This document shows positions 1 through 7,263 of a stretch of 44,157 bases of DNA, in pieces. The position numbers were made by a program, and so were the translations under genes. Source of the DNA: Chitinophagales bacterium. GTDB taxonomy: Bacteria; Bacteroidota; Bacteroidia; Chitinophagales; CAIODY01. The stretch is taken from the NCBI GenBank assembly GCA_947449695.1, contig CANFST010000021.1, positions 1-44,157 of the forward strand, given 5' to 3'. Each line of letters starts with the position of its first letter. Within the stretch, counting starts at the first letter, position 1. Below the pieces are notes generated by a model, which searched no databases, was not told where the DNA came from, and was given only the letters and a program-made list of their open reading frames with translations.

Positions 1-149
1 CAATAAAACTGGCTATTAAAATGGAAAATAACCCATTAGGTAATAAACTGAAACCAATTGAAGAATTAAAAATTGATGCTCAAGAAAAAATTGATTTACA
101 AAATTGTAAAGAGGCTGCCAACAGAAAAAAATATGGTGATTTTTGGAGC
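1..149. repeat. Terminal direct repeat, left copy
   Basis: These 149 bases recur exactly at 44009-44157. The repeat holds the last two codons of the DUF5131 gene and the start of the gene at 21, so both reading frames run intact through the junction. This is what an assembler produces when it reads past the end of a circular or circularly permuted genome. A real packaged terminal repeat is possible but not needed. Confidence 0.95.
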
Positions 150-575
150 AATCGCCATGATTTAGAGAAGGAATTTGAACGAATGAATTGGGAAAGCCCA
201 CAGCGAATTTATGAAGTAATTCTTCATTGGGAAAATGTACTTGAAAAAGCTGAAAAAAAACATGGGAAAGATTCTGATTCTTATAAAATATACATCAATA
301 CACTGAATTCTTTATGGTGGAGTATCCGAAATTGGGATGCCGTGACGATGTATCATAAACAAGTTGATATTCTTCGCCTTGAAAATCAAGCACTACGTGA
401 TAGGGTAATAATTGCTGAGAGAGAATTACAGAAATATACTACGATTGAAGAATTAATATTTCACGATACACTTGATGATTATAAACGTGCTGTGGTTGAA
501 CGAATGAAAGCTGTTGCTGAAAAAAACCCAGGGCTTGATTTTGGCGCAAAATCAAAAATTAAAGCTAATTATTAA
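21..575 (+). CDS. Hypothetical protein, charged and helical, upstream of the replication helicase
   Basis: A 184-residue soluble protein that I do not recognise. It is rich in Lys, Glu and Asn. Residues about 115-140 look like a short coiled coil, and aromatic residues cluster near 56-106. There is no signal peptide or membrane segment. The ATG at 21 lies in an A-rich context, and the stop is 17 bases before the helicase gene, so the two are probably co-transcribed. Position suggests a replication accessory role, but that is only inference. The first 129 bases are repeated at the right end of the window because the genome is circular. Confidence 0.8.
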   Translation: MENNPLGNKLKPIEELKIDAQEKIDLQNCKEAANRKKYGDFWSNRHDLEKEFERMNWESPQRIYEVILHWENVLEKAEKKHGKDSDSYKIYINTLNSLWWSIRNWDAVTMYHKQVDILRLENQALRDRVIIAERELQKYTTIEELIFHDTLDDYKRAVVERMKAVAEKNPGLDFGAKSKIKANY

Positions 576-592
576 ATTACAAATTATTTATC

Positions 593-2812
593 ATGCCTGA
601 TATTGAAGAGTTAGAAGATTTAACAAGTGAAATATTAACAGAAAAAAAAGCGGAATCAAATCCGCTATTTTTTACGCAAAAATTATTAGAAACGCTGAAT
701 TTAGATGATGCCAAAGCTAAGAGTGAGGCTGTGCAAAAAGTAATTCGTCAGGTGGCAATGGTTCGCAACCCGATTGAAAGGGAAGGATATATTGATCCAA
801 TTGTGAAATTATTGAAAGTGGCAAAAGGCACTTTTAAAAAATTGCTGAAAGATGAAATGACTATTGATGTGATGGGGCATGAGGAAGCCGATGAAGTACA
901 GGCTTTAAAAGAAGAAATGAAAGCCAAGGGAATTACTGATGATGAGGCTTTTGATAATCTGTTAAACTTTGGTGTGTACGCTTTCAAAGGTGTGTATTGG
1001 AGCAAGGGCGATAAACGGGGTGATATTGCTATTACCAATTTTGTGATGGAAATATTATTTCATGTAAATACTGGTAACGATGTGGCTTATAGAATTGTGA
1101 AGCTGCATAATAAATATGGGTTTGAAACAGTCATAAATATCAATACGGATGATATGACAAGTGTTGGTACATTTCGCAAAATATTGGCAAGGCAAAGCGG
1201 TGGTTTCACTTTTAAAGGAAATGATAATGATTTGATTCGATTAAGCGAATGGCTACAAAAAACTGAAAAGCCTACTCGGTTTGTGGGCATTTTGGGCTAC
1301 CAAAGCAAGTATGAGTTTTACGCATTTGCCAATGGTGTGGTGGATTGCTCGAAATTGGATACGGATAAATATTGGCATGCTGTGGATGATTATGGCATTG
1401 TGAAAGTGAATGATGCCGATTATTTTATCCCAGCCATGAGTAAGGTGTATGCTGATAAAGAAGATTTATTTACCAACGATAAAAAATTTATTTACCTAAA
1501 AAAACTGATTGAATTTAAAGAGTGGGCAGCGCAATATCAATTAGTATATGGCGATAAGGCAATGGCTTCTATTTTATTTGCTGTGGCTTGTATCAACCGC
1601 GATGTAATATTTAAGAAGCTGAAACGCATGGTGATGTTTTTTTACTATGGGCAACGTGGAAGTGGTAAGGGTACGATGATTCACAGCTTGATGTATTTAT
1701 GGGGTACGCCACAGGATCAGTTAATGTTGGGCGGTGGTAGCACCATTAAAGCTACGATGCGAAAATTTGCACAGTTTAGAAATGCCATGATTTGGTTGGA
1801 TGAATACAAAAACAATATTGGGCAAAAGCCGATTGAATCGTTGAAAAATTTGTATGATGGAATTGGGTATGAAAGAGCCAACACGGACAATAGTTTAGGT
1901 ACAAATACTACTGCTGTGAATAGCGGTGCGGCGGTAAGTGGGCAGGAAATGCCAACGATTGAACCTGCACTTTTTCAACGATTTATTTTATTGATGTTTG
2001 AGCCGGGAAAGTTTGATGACGCCAAAAGAAATAATTTTAAGAAGCTTCGTGATATGGAAGAAGGTGGTTTGAGCTGCATTACGGTGGAGCTATTGAAGCA
2101 CCGAAAATATTTTGAGCAAAACTATCCGGAACAATATGATGCAGTTGAAAAAGAAGTGATCAAGCAAACCAACAACCCCAACATTGATGATAGAATGATG
2201 GTGAACGTGGCTATGATATTGGCTTGCTACAAAACTTTGGAGGCAAAAATTACATTTCCGTTTACTTATGAGGATGTAAAAAATTGGATGATTGAAAATA
2301 TGAAGCAGCAGCATTTGATATTGGCTGGGAGCGATGATGTACGCAAATGGTGGGAAATGGTTGAATTTTTATTTAACAGTAAAAACTCGAACACAAGAAT
2401 TGTGGAGGGTGTTGATTTTGAATTGAAAGAGGGAAAATTATTTATCAGGGTGCAAAATGTGCATCCGCTATACATGAATGAAATGCGCCAACGCAATGAT
2501 ACTAATGCTTTGACGAAGCCAACCTTGGAAAATTATTTGGCTTTGGACAAGAATATTTATTTGGATAAAGTGAAGCACCAATTTTCTGATGGTAGTTATA
2601 CTTGGTGCATGGTGTTTAAATATAAGCCATTGGGTATTGATTTGATTAAAGTATTCCAAAAGAAACATCAAGATGGAACAGCGGCTGAATCAATTGAAGA
2701 ATTTGAAGCAAGACGAAGGGAAAAAATGAAAGAAATGGGTGTGGATGAACCCGATTTATTTAACCCAAAAAATGAAAGTGGGCAGGTAGAAGATAAAGAT
2801 TTGCCGTTTTGA
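593..2812 (+). CDS. Phage replication helicase/primase-type ATPase
   Basis: A 739-residue protein with a P-loop ATPase core like the helicase half of phage and plasmid primases (D5/SF3-like). The Walker A motif GQRGSGKGT lies at about residues 353-361, and a Walker B-like IWLDE at about 400-404. These are followed by a basic segment ending in ALFQRF, which may carry the arginine finger. The N-terminal 300 residues are divergent; I see no clear primase catalytic motif, so priming activity is unproven. It probably unwinds phage DNA at the origin. It is the only obvious replication enzyme in the window, and no DNA polymerase was found, so the phage likely relies on the host replisome. The TGTCCA repeats just downstream are a candidate origin. 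Confidence 0.85.
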   Translation: MPDIEELEDLTSEILTEKKAESNPLFFTQKLLETLNLDDAKAKSEAVQKVIRQVAMVRNPIEREGYIDPIVKLLKVAKGTFKKLLKDEMTIDVMGHEEADEVQALKEEMKAKGITDDEAFDNLLNFGVYAFKGVYWSKGDKRGDIAITNFVMEILFHVNTGNDVAYRIVKLHNKYGFETVININTDDMTSVGTFRKILARQSGGFTFKGNDNDLIRLSEWLQKTEKPTRFVGILGYQSKYEFYAFANGVVDCSKLDTDKYWHAVDDYGIVKVNDADYFIPAMSKVYADKEDLFTNDKKFIYLKKLIEFKEWAAQYQLVYGDKAMASILFAVACINRDVIFKKLKRMVMFFYYGQRGSGKGTMIHSLMYLWGTPQDQLMLGGGSTIKATMRKFAQFRNAMIWLDEYKNNIGQKPIESLKNLYDGIGYERANTDNSLGTNTTAVNSGAAVSGQEMPTIEPALFQRFILLMFEPGKFDDAKRNNFKKLRDMEEGGLSCITVELLKHRKYFEQNYPEQYDAVEKEVIKQTNNPNIDDRMMVNVAMILACYKTLEAKITFPFTYEDVKNWMIENMKQQHLILAGSDDVRKWWEMVEFLFNSKNSNTRIVEGVDFELKEGKLFIRVQNVHPLYMNEMRQRNDTNALTKPTLENYLALDKNIYLDKVKHQFSDGSYTWCMVFKYKPLGIDLIKVFQKKHQDGTAAESIEEFEARRREKMKEMGVDEPDLFNPKNESGQVEDKDLPF

Positions 2813-2867
2813 TGAAGCAATAATTTTTTTTTTCGAGGTTGAAAACGCTTTTTTGCTCAAAAATTGG

Positions 2868-2998
2868 TGGACACTTGGACATAGAATTAAAGAATGTAGT
2901 AAAATCAATAGTTTCAAAGGATTATAAGTTTAAAAAGTGTGTCCACGTGTGTCCAAAGTACCCTGTTTTTTGTCCAGTAGCATCCACGTGTGTCCAAA
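2868..2998. repeat. TGTCCA repeat cluster, candidate origin
   Basis: The gap 2813-3092 after the helicase gene holds at least six TGTCCA hexamers: inverted at 2868-2873 and 2876-2881, direct at 2940-2945, 2950-2955, 2971-2976 and 2991-2996. The 15-mer CCACGTGTGTCCAAA occurs exactly at 2943-2957 and 2984-2998, 41 bases apart. Clustered short repeats next to a replication helicase look like iterons, but the function is inferred. Short overlapping reading frames here run on both strands and show no protein character, so I treat the gap as non-coding. Confidence 0.55.
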
Positions 2999-3092
2999 CA
3001 TTCCAAGAATTTTTTTGGAAATCGCACTTTTGAGGAGCAAAAAAAAATATTTTTTGAAAATGTTTTTAAAATAAATAATAAGACAGCTAAAA

Positions 3093-3353
3093 ATGAGTAC
3101 GTATAAAATACTAGTAAAACCAATCAAAGCAATTGATGAAATGCCATCGATTGTAAAAGGAAAAACTTTTACAATTGATAACCAAAAGTTGCTATGCCTG
3201 GAGCAACATTTTTTCAGAATGGATATGTTACCTTTGATTTATTGTATTGCTGCTTTCAATAAAAATTTGAAACAATGCCTTGATATGTGGCAAACTGATT
3301 ATGATATAAATGAATGGTGGGTAGTGGCGATGGAGTGTGAAGTTTTAAGCTAA
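3093..3353 (+). CDS. Hypothetical small protein
   Basis: An 86-residue protein I do not recognise. It has no signal peptide. The C-terminal half contains many aromatic residues and cysteines (W, Y, M, C), compatible with a small globular domain. The ATG at 3093 follows an AT-rich stretch without a Shine-Dalgarno motif. Its TAA stop (3351-3353) is part of the TAACG that begins the palindromic cassette site at 3352, so the neighbouring cassette joins directly at the end of this gene. Confidence 0.6.
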   Translation: MSTYKILVKPIKAIDEMPSIVKGKTFTIDNQKLLCLEQHFFRMDMLPLIYCIAAFNKNLKQCLDMWQTDYDINEWWVVAMECEVLS

Positions 3354-3483
3354 CGTTCCGATTATTGCCGCAGTGGCGGATTAAAAAGCAAAAATTTTCA
3401 ATTTAAAAACAAATGTATATGAACAGCACAAATGACCAATTAAGCACTTCACCCGCCATTGACGGCAATAATATGTTGGCGGC
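3352..3483. repeat. Cassette-type imperfect palindrome (unit at 3.4 kb)
   Basis: The arm 3361-3379 (ATTATTGCCGCAGTGGCGG) is matched by its near-perfect reverse complement at 3453-3472. AACG lies at the left end and ATGTTGGCGGC at the right end (3473-3483). The latter is repeated inverted, 11 of 11, at 3780-3790, just after the stop of the enclosed gene. The layout matches other cassette-like units at 5.24, 39.18 and 39.94 kb. It resembles integron attC sites in having AAC and GTT ends and a folded arm, but this is not proven. Confidence 0.5.
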
Positions 3484-3775
3484 TGCCCTTACTTCTCCTG
3501 CTTTAAAATGGCAGTCAGATAGAGGTGGTAGAATGAATTACCCTGCAAACTTTCGGGGGAGAGTTCCGCTAAAGGTGAAAGTCGCAAAAAACGTAACTCC
3601 CGACCTGATGGAGTTTAAAAAGGAATTGGGTATTAAAGATGATACAATTTGCCTTAAAGACAATGAGTATTATGTATGGGTAAATTCCTATGGTGCGGTG
3701 TCTGCCATTTTACCTAATGGTGAAAGGCTTGGTTTGTTGCCGTCCGAATTTGATGTTACCGAGTGGCATTCTTAG
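3413..3775 (+). CDS. Hypothetical protein in cassette-like unit
   Basis: A 120-residue frame of unknown function. The first ATG (3413) lies in the loop of the palindrome, and the palindrome's right arm would encode residues 14-20. A second in-frame ATG at 3473 opens exactly at the end repeat ATGTTGGCGGC and would give about 100 residues. I think the later start is at least as likely, because other cassette genes here begin after the repeat. The C-terminal part looks like a small beta-rich domain. The stop is followed at once by the inverted end repeat 3780-3790. Confidence 0.6.
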   Translation: MYMNSTNDQLSTSPAIDGNNMLAAALTSPALKWQSDRGGRMNYPANFRGRVPLKVKVAKNVTPDLMEFKKELGIKDDTICLKDNEYYVWVNSYGAVSAILPNGERLGLLPSEFDVTEWHS

Positions 3776-3848
3776 GGTTGCCGCCAACATACTAATTGAC
3801 GAATCCCCTTCATTTTCAAATAATTAAATAATTCTTTTCGCAATAAAG

Positions 3849-3947
3849 ATGCCTATGAATAATAACTACCATCCAAGAGTGCAATGGCTAGAAGAATTAT
3901 TTCAGCTATTAGCAAAATTTATTTTGAAATTTTTCAAGAAGAAATAA
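3849..3947 (+). CDS. Small basic peptide (32 aa)
   Basis: A short frame starting ATGCCTATGAAT and ending in a hydrophobic-basic helix with the C-terminus KFILKFFKKK. It could be a membrane-active or DNA-binding peptide, or a chance frame. It sits alone in the 220-base gap between 3775 and 3999, with no recognisable promoter. The amphipathic tail and tight fit to the gap are the only support. Confidence 0.3.
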   Translation: MPMNNNYHPRVQWLEELFQLLAKFILKFFKKK

Positions 3948-3998
3948 TATTTTTGCAGCACCACCACAGCCATAGTCATTTGTAATAATAAATTACAA

Positions 3999-4484
3999 AT
4001 GCAGAAAAATCAAAGTTTATTTTTATTCCCAAAAATTGAATTGCTTTGCCGTCCACATGTTGCAAAGCTTCTTCACCACTTTTCAAAAGAAAATGGTGTT
4101 GATTTATTATTTAGCAACCATTGGACTGGCCGTAATTTAAAACGATCCTTGCAGAAATATAATCCTGATTGGGATTATACTGATATGGCTGAAAAGTATT
4201 CAGTAAAATTTGTAATAAGCATATCGGAGTTTGATTTACAAAAATTTGGTGGTGGCTATTCACCAGCAACTATGATTGAATTGAACAGCGATATTCATTA
4301 TTGGTTTATTAGCAACTTATATTACCAGGCGAAAGCACTAAGAGCTGAAGGTATGAATGAATTGAATGCTATAACAGAGGGGATGAAAACTTTCGGAATC
4401 ACTTTAGATGATTATACTTATGAAGCTGCTCATAGTGCTATTTGGGAGTATGGAAAAAAGTTTGAAAGAAAATTGCAGCATTGA
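3999..4484 (+). CDS. Hypothetical protein (161 aa)
   Basis: A soluble 161-residue protein, not recognised. The N-terminus has a short hydrophobic run but no convincing signal peptide. The C-terminal 50 residues look helical. It ends 53 bases before the promoter at 4537, so it is the last gene of the first early segment. A role in early phage takeover is possible only by position. Confidence 0.65.
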   Translation: MQKNQSLFLFPKIELLCRPHVAKLLHHFSKENGVDLLFSNHWTGRNLKRSLQKYNPDWDYTDMAEKYSVKFVISISEFDLQKFGGGYSPATMIELNSDIHYWFISNLYYQAKALRAEGMNELNAITEGMKTFGITLDDYTYEAAHSAIWEYGKKFERKLQH

Positions 4485-4536
4485 TAAGGGTTTTAAGAAA
4501 TTTTTAAAAAAAAGATAAAAAAAACTTGCAAAAAAC

Positions 4537-4614
4537 TTGACAAGCAGAAAAATAGCATTATCTTTGACCCATCAAATAATCAAATCAGGGGCGAAACTGA
4601 ATAACGGTCGCAAA
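4537..4614 (+). promoter_or_regulatory. Bacteroidota promoter with repeated structured leader, copy 1
   Basis: TTG at 4537-4539, 19 bases, then TATCTTTG at 4559-4566, a good match to the Bacteroidota -33/-7 promoter. The leader 4582-4614 (33 bases) is identical to 31019-31051. It can fold into a hairpin: GCG pairs with CGC and ACTG with CGGT, around the loop AATAA, with a two-A bulge on the 5' side. The leader ends six bases before the ATG of the 36-residue gene at 4620. The same unit at two operons suggests co-regulation by one factor. Confidence 0.8.
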
Positions 4615-4619
4615 GCAAA

Positions 4620-4730
4620 ATGAAAAATCTTACCATTGAACAATTAGCTTGGAATTACTTAGCCATTGAAGAAAGAATTTTGGAAGATGATATGAATAAA
4701 ATGGAAGAGGAGGACGAAAATGATTTTTAA
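4620..4730 (+). CDS. Small acidic protein (36 aa)
   Basis: A frame starting directly after the conserved leader. It encodes a 36-residue peptide whose second half is very acidic (EEEDEND). It overlaps the next gene by 11 bases, which suggests translational coupling. The position right behind a strong promoter and shared leader makes it a credible early gene despite its size. No homolog is recognised; an acidic DNA-mimic or inhibitor role is speculation. Confidence 0.6.
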   Translation: MKNLTIEQLAWNYLAIEERILEDDMNKMEEEDENDF

Positions 4731-5016
4731 TTTCACAACACAAGGTTCGGCGCAGTATATTAATTTTATAGATTCTGATAGTCTATTACTACAAGGGCAA
4801 GTAATTAAAGGATTTGATGCTACTTTATTTTCAGATAAAGTATTTGAAAAAATACAAGATTATAATATTGCTATTGCAATTACCGGTGGAAATAAAATTG
4901 ATATTTCAACCCGACATTATTTGCATAGAATTGCAAAAGCGATGTGTAGCTGGTATTTAGAAAACAAAATTGAATCGAATAAATCTTATTTCAAACGCTA
5001 TTTAGATAAACCATGA
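4720..5016 (+). CDS. Hypothetical protein (98 aa)
   Basis: A small soluble protein with alternating hydrophobic residues in the first half and a basic C-terminus. It is not recognised. The ATG at 4720 lies inside the preceding small acidic gene, and the end overlaps the next start by four bases (ATGA type). These are signs of one coupled three-gene operon driven by the promoter at 4537. Confidence 0.65.
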   Translation: MIFNFTTQGSAQYINFIDSDSLLLQGQVIKGFDATLFSDKVFEKIQDYNIAIAITGGNKIDISTRHYLHRIAKAMCSWYLENKIESNKSYFKRYLDKP

Positions 5017-5240
5017 CTAAGAAAATAATTCAAGCTAATGCTTTAGCTGTATTAGCTGAGGTGATGAAAAAACGTAATTGGCAAAATGGGAAAATCCCCC
5101 GTGAAATTGCTTGGGATAGAAAAAACAAATTGAAGAATAATAAATTGAGCTATAAAATAGCTTTCGAAACCTTGCAAACATTGGGTTGGGAAAAAGTAGT
5201 GGAAGAAACGTGGCAAGCACCTGATTTAAATACTAAATAG
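5013..5240 (+). CDS. Hypothetical small basic protein (75 aa)
   Basis: A lysine-rich 75-residue protein with several tryptophans, last gene of the operon driven by the promoter at 4537. The start overlaps the previous stop by four bases. The composition fits a small nucleic-acid-binding protein, but no motif is visible. The TAG stop is followed by the ATTAACGTT that opens the next cassette palindrome. Confidence 0.6.
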   Translation: MTKKIIQANALAVLAEVMKKRNWQNGKIPREIAWDRKNKLKNNKLSYKIAFETLQTLGWEKVVEETWQAPDLNTK

Positions 5241-5241
5241 A

Positions 5242-5373
5242 TTAACGTTCAAATATTGCTGTCAGGAGGGGATTTATAGCACTACTGCCCAACCGAAGCA
5301 CAAAGTTTAATAGTAGTGCAAATACTGAAATGTGGAACGTCTGCCCCATTTGCAGCAATATATTGTTGGCAGC
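5242..5373. repeat. Cassette-type imperfect palindrome (unit at 5.3 kb)
   Basis: Nested inverted repeats: AATATTGCTG at 5252-5261 with CAGCAATAT at 5353-5361, and GCACTACT at 5279-5286 with AGTAGTGC at 5312-5319. TAACG lies at the left end. The right-end element TTGGCAGC (5366-5373) recurs inverted at 5598-5605 just after the enclosed gene, extending imperfectly on both sides. The layout is as at 3.35 kb and 39.94 kb. Confidence 0.5.
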
Positions 5374-5388
5374 AGTTAAATTCGCACT

Positions 5389-5595
5389 ATGATGGCAAAT
5401 GATAAAGCTGCCGAGCTTGTAAAATTATACGGTAAAAAAATTGCACTTGAAATCGCTAATATGATTTTCCAAGAGCATTATGAATATGCTGACCCAAATT
5501 ATGTTTGGCGAGGTCAATTTCAAGAAAAATATACCAATGCTGATAAATGTAAGTATTGGGGTGAGGTTAGAGATTTGATTGAGCAGTTACATTAA
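5389..5595 (+). CDS. Hypothetical protein in cassette-like unit (68 aa)
   Basis: A small soluble 68-residue protein of unknown function with a charged, mostly helical composition. It starts at the double ATG of 5389/5392, 15 bases inside the right end of the palindrome, and stops two bases before the inverted end repeat at 5598. The whole unit of palindrome, gene and end repeat looks like one exchangeable cassette. Confidence 0.6.
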   Translation: MMANDKAAELVKLYGKKIALEIANMIFQEHYEYADPNYVWRGQFQEKYTNADKCKYWGEVRDLIEQLH

Positions 5596-5605
5596 TTGCT
5601 GCCAA

Positions 5606-5865
5606 TAATTAGTATTAGAAGCCCAATAACACATTTGCATTGCATTTTCGCTACACTTCATTCCAGCAAATAAGTTATTGATGCCTTAATAGGTATGCGG
5701 AGAATCAACATTAAAAGATTTACTACTACACTGCTAAAGCTGGTAGTTTAGTATAACAATTTCCAAGTTGATACACCGCATTATTTATTTTATAAAGAAA
5801 TACAATGGTTTATAATTTATCTAAAACGCTTATCTACATTGCGTTTTAGCGTATAGTTAGTTTTA
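5606..5865. other. Non-coding stretch with hairpins
   Basis: No convincing gene. It contains an imperfect inverted repeat CAATAACACATTTGC (from about 5623) with GCAAATAAGTTATTG (about 5667), like the cassette palindromes, and a small ACTAC/GTAGT hairpin near 5727-5750. There is also a perfect 9-bp hairpin, CTAAAACGC (5821-5829) with GCGTTTTAG (5841-5849), which may be a terminator or processing site. It may be the remnant of a further cassette. Confidence 0.4.
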
Positions 5866-5873
5866 TTGTTTAC

Positions 5874-5893
5874 TTTTTTGACTTGTCAAAAAA
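5874..5893. promoter_or_regulatory. TTGAC palindrome, possible operator
   Basis: A perfect 20-base palindrome with core TTGAC-TT-GTCAA flanked by T and A runs, just ahead of the terminator at 5897. The same half-sites, spaced four bases apart, form the palindrome at 35819-35832 in the repressor control region. A shared regulator is possible. The A/T flanks also allow a plain RNA hairpin. Confidence 0.35.
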
Positions 5894-5896
5894 TGA

Positions 5897-5935
5897 CAAA
5901 AGCCGCATCATTATTGATTGCGGCTTTTGTTTTTG
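5897..5935 (+). terminator. Intrinsic terminator before the head genes
   Basis: An 11-bp perfect stem, CAAAAGCCGCA (5897-5907) with TGCGGCTTTTG (5919-5929), followed by T-rich sequence. It separates the early genes and cassette region from the structural block, and it argues that the protease gene starts downstream of it. Confidence 0.8.
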
Positions 5936-6012
5936 TAGTTTTTTCAACAATAGGTTTCAGGTTGAAGTTGAGCGAATTTTGTACTACAATTTTTCCGATT
6001 CAATCTGAAGCT

Positions 6013-7221
6013 ATGACAAAAATAATTGCACAAATTATAGGATATATTGGAGCCATAAAAGGGGTTCAATCTATTTCTGCATCCAAATTTGAAAAAGATT
6101 TGGTAGCAGCTATTGATGCTTCGGGTGATGCTAAAAGTGCTGAAGTACATATTCATAGCCGAGGCGGTTCGATTGATGAAGGTAATGCCATGATTTCAGC
6201 TATGAAAAAATGCGGTGCAGAAATTATGACTGTAAATAATGGCTTATGCGCAAGCATGGCTGTTGCTGTATTTGCAGCAGGGGATGAAAGATTGGCAGCA
6301 AAGAATTCAATTTTTATGATTCATGGCGGTAGTTGTGAATCAGTTGATAATACAGCTTCTGGGCATCGCTTAGCTGCTGATATGATTGAAGCATATAATC
6401 ATACTATTGCGGTTACACTAGCTGAAGTTTTGAAAAATGAAGATGGTAGCGCAATGAGTGTGGATGATGTGAAAGCAAAATATTTGAATGATGGTCAGGA
6501 CCATTATTTAACTGCTGATGAAGCAGTTGCTTGTGGATTAGCTACTGGCATTGCTGATTTCAGTGCAGAAAACATGCCTACTAATTTAATGGCAATGAGT
6601 GCTACTGAAGTAGAAGCTCATTTTGGCTATAATACACCTGTTGCAGAAGAAACTACCGACATTGAAGGTTGGGATTTGTATTTATGCGGAAATCTTTCAA
6701 ATGCATTCATCCAAATTTTAGGATTATGTGATGACGTAGAATGTTCTGAAAATCCTTCCTTAGCAAATTTTGCTAAAAAAATAAGTGTACAAGCTGCTGC
6801 TAATTTTTCTGAATTAGCCACTTTACTCAATATTAGTGAGCAGGATGATATGCAAGCAGTAGCAACCAAATTGCGTCAACGTATTTCTGCTACATTGAAA
6901 CCACAAAGTAATGTTGTTGCAGTTACTGAATTTAATTCAGTAAAAGCTGAATTAGCTACTTCACAACAAAAAATTACTGAATTATCAGCTAAAGCTGATG
7001 AAGTAACAGCTTCATTAACAGCAAAAGCAAATGAATTGGCTACTGCTCAAACTGAAATTGCTTCTTTGAAAGCATTAATACCAGGTGCAGCAATTAATAC
7101 AGGCAATGCTAGTGAAAAGAAGGATCAAGTAGAAGCATCTGCCACCAATAGTGGATGGAAGAGTTTCCTGACTTCTACAGATAAAGAACGAATAGCTAAA
7201 GGAGAATTGAAATTGAATTAA
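6013..7221 (+). CDS. Head maturation protease fused to scaffold
   Basis: Residues 1 to about 190 resemble ClpP-type (S14) prohead proteases: a beta-strand followed by SRGGSIDEG, the nucleophile serine in NGLCASM (Ser81), and the active-site histidine in FMIHGGS (His104). The C-terminal half is Ala/Glu/Lys-rich, coiled-coil-like from about residue 290, and typical of a scaffold domain. The protein likely assembles inside the procapsid and cleaves the scaffold during maturation. The open frame extends upstream to 5866, but that part overlaps the terminator at 5897; the ATG at 6013 gives a clean N-terminus, 402 aa. The capsid gene follows 42 bases later. Confidence 0.85.
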   Translation: MTKIIAQIIGYIGAIKGVQSISASKFEKDLVAAIDASGDAKSAEVHIHSRGGSIDEGNAMISAMKKCGAEIMTVNNGLCASMAVAVFAAGDERLAAKNSIFMIHGGSCESVDNTASGHRLAADMIEAYNHTIAVTLAEVLKNEDGSAMSVDDVKAKYLNDGQDHYLTADEAVACGLATGIADFSAENMPTNLMAMSATEVEAHFGYNTPVAEETTDIEGWDLYLCGNLSNAFIQILGLCDDVECSENPSLANFAKKISVQAAANFSELATLLNISEQDDMQAVATKLRQRISATLKPQSNVVAVTEFNSVKAELATSQQKITELSAKADEVTASLTAKANELATAQTEIASLKALIPGAAINTGNASEKKDQVEASATNSGWKSFLTSTDKERIAKGELKLN

Positions 7222-7263
7222 TTTTTGAAAACACTTTTATAAAAACACAAAAAAAAATAAAAC

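Noticed and set aside
2839-3033. A 64-residue frame and two opposite-strand frames after the helicase gene
   Set aside because: They overlap each other and consist of the TGTCCA repeats. No protein-like composition.
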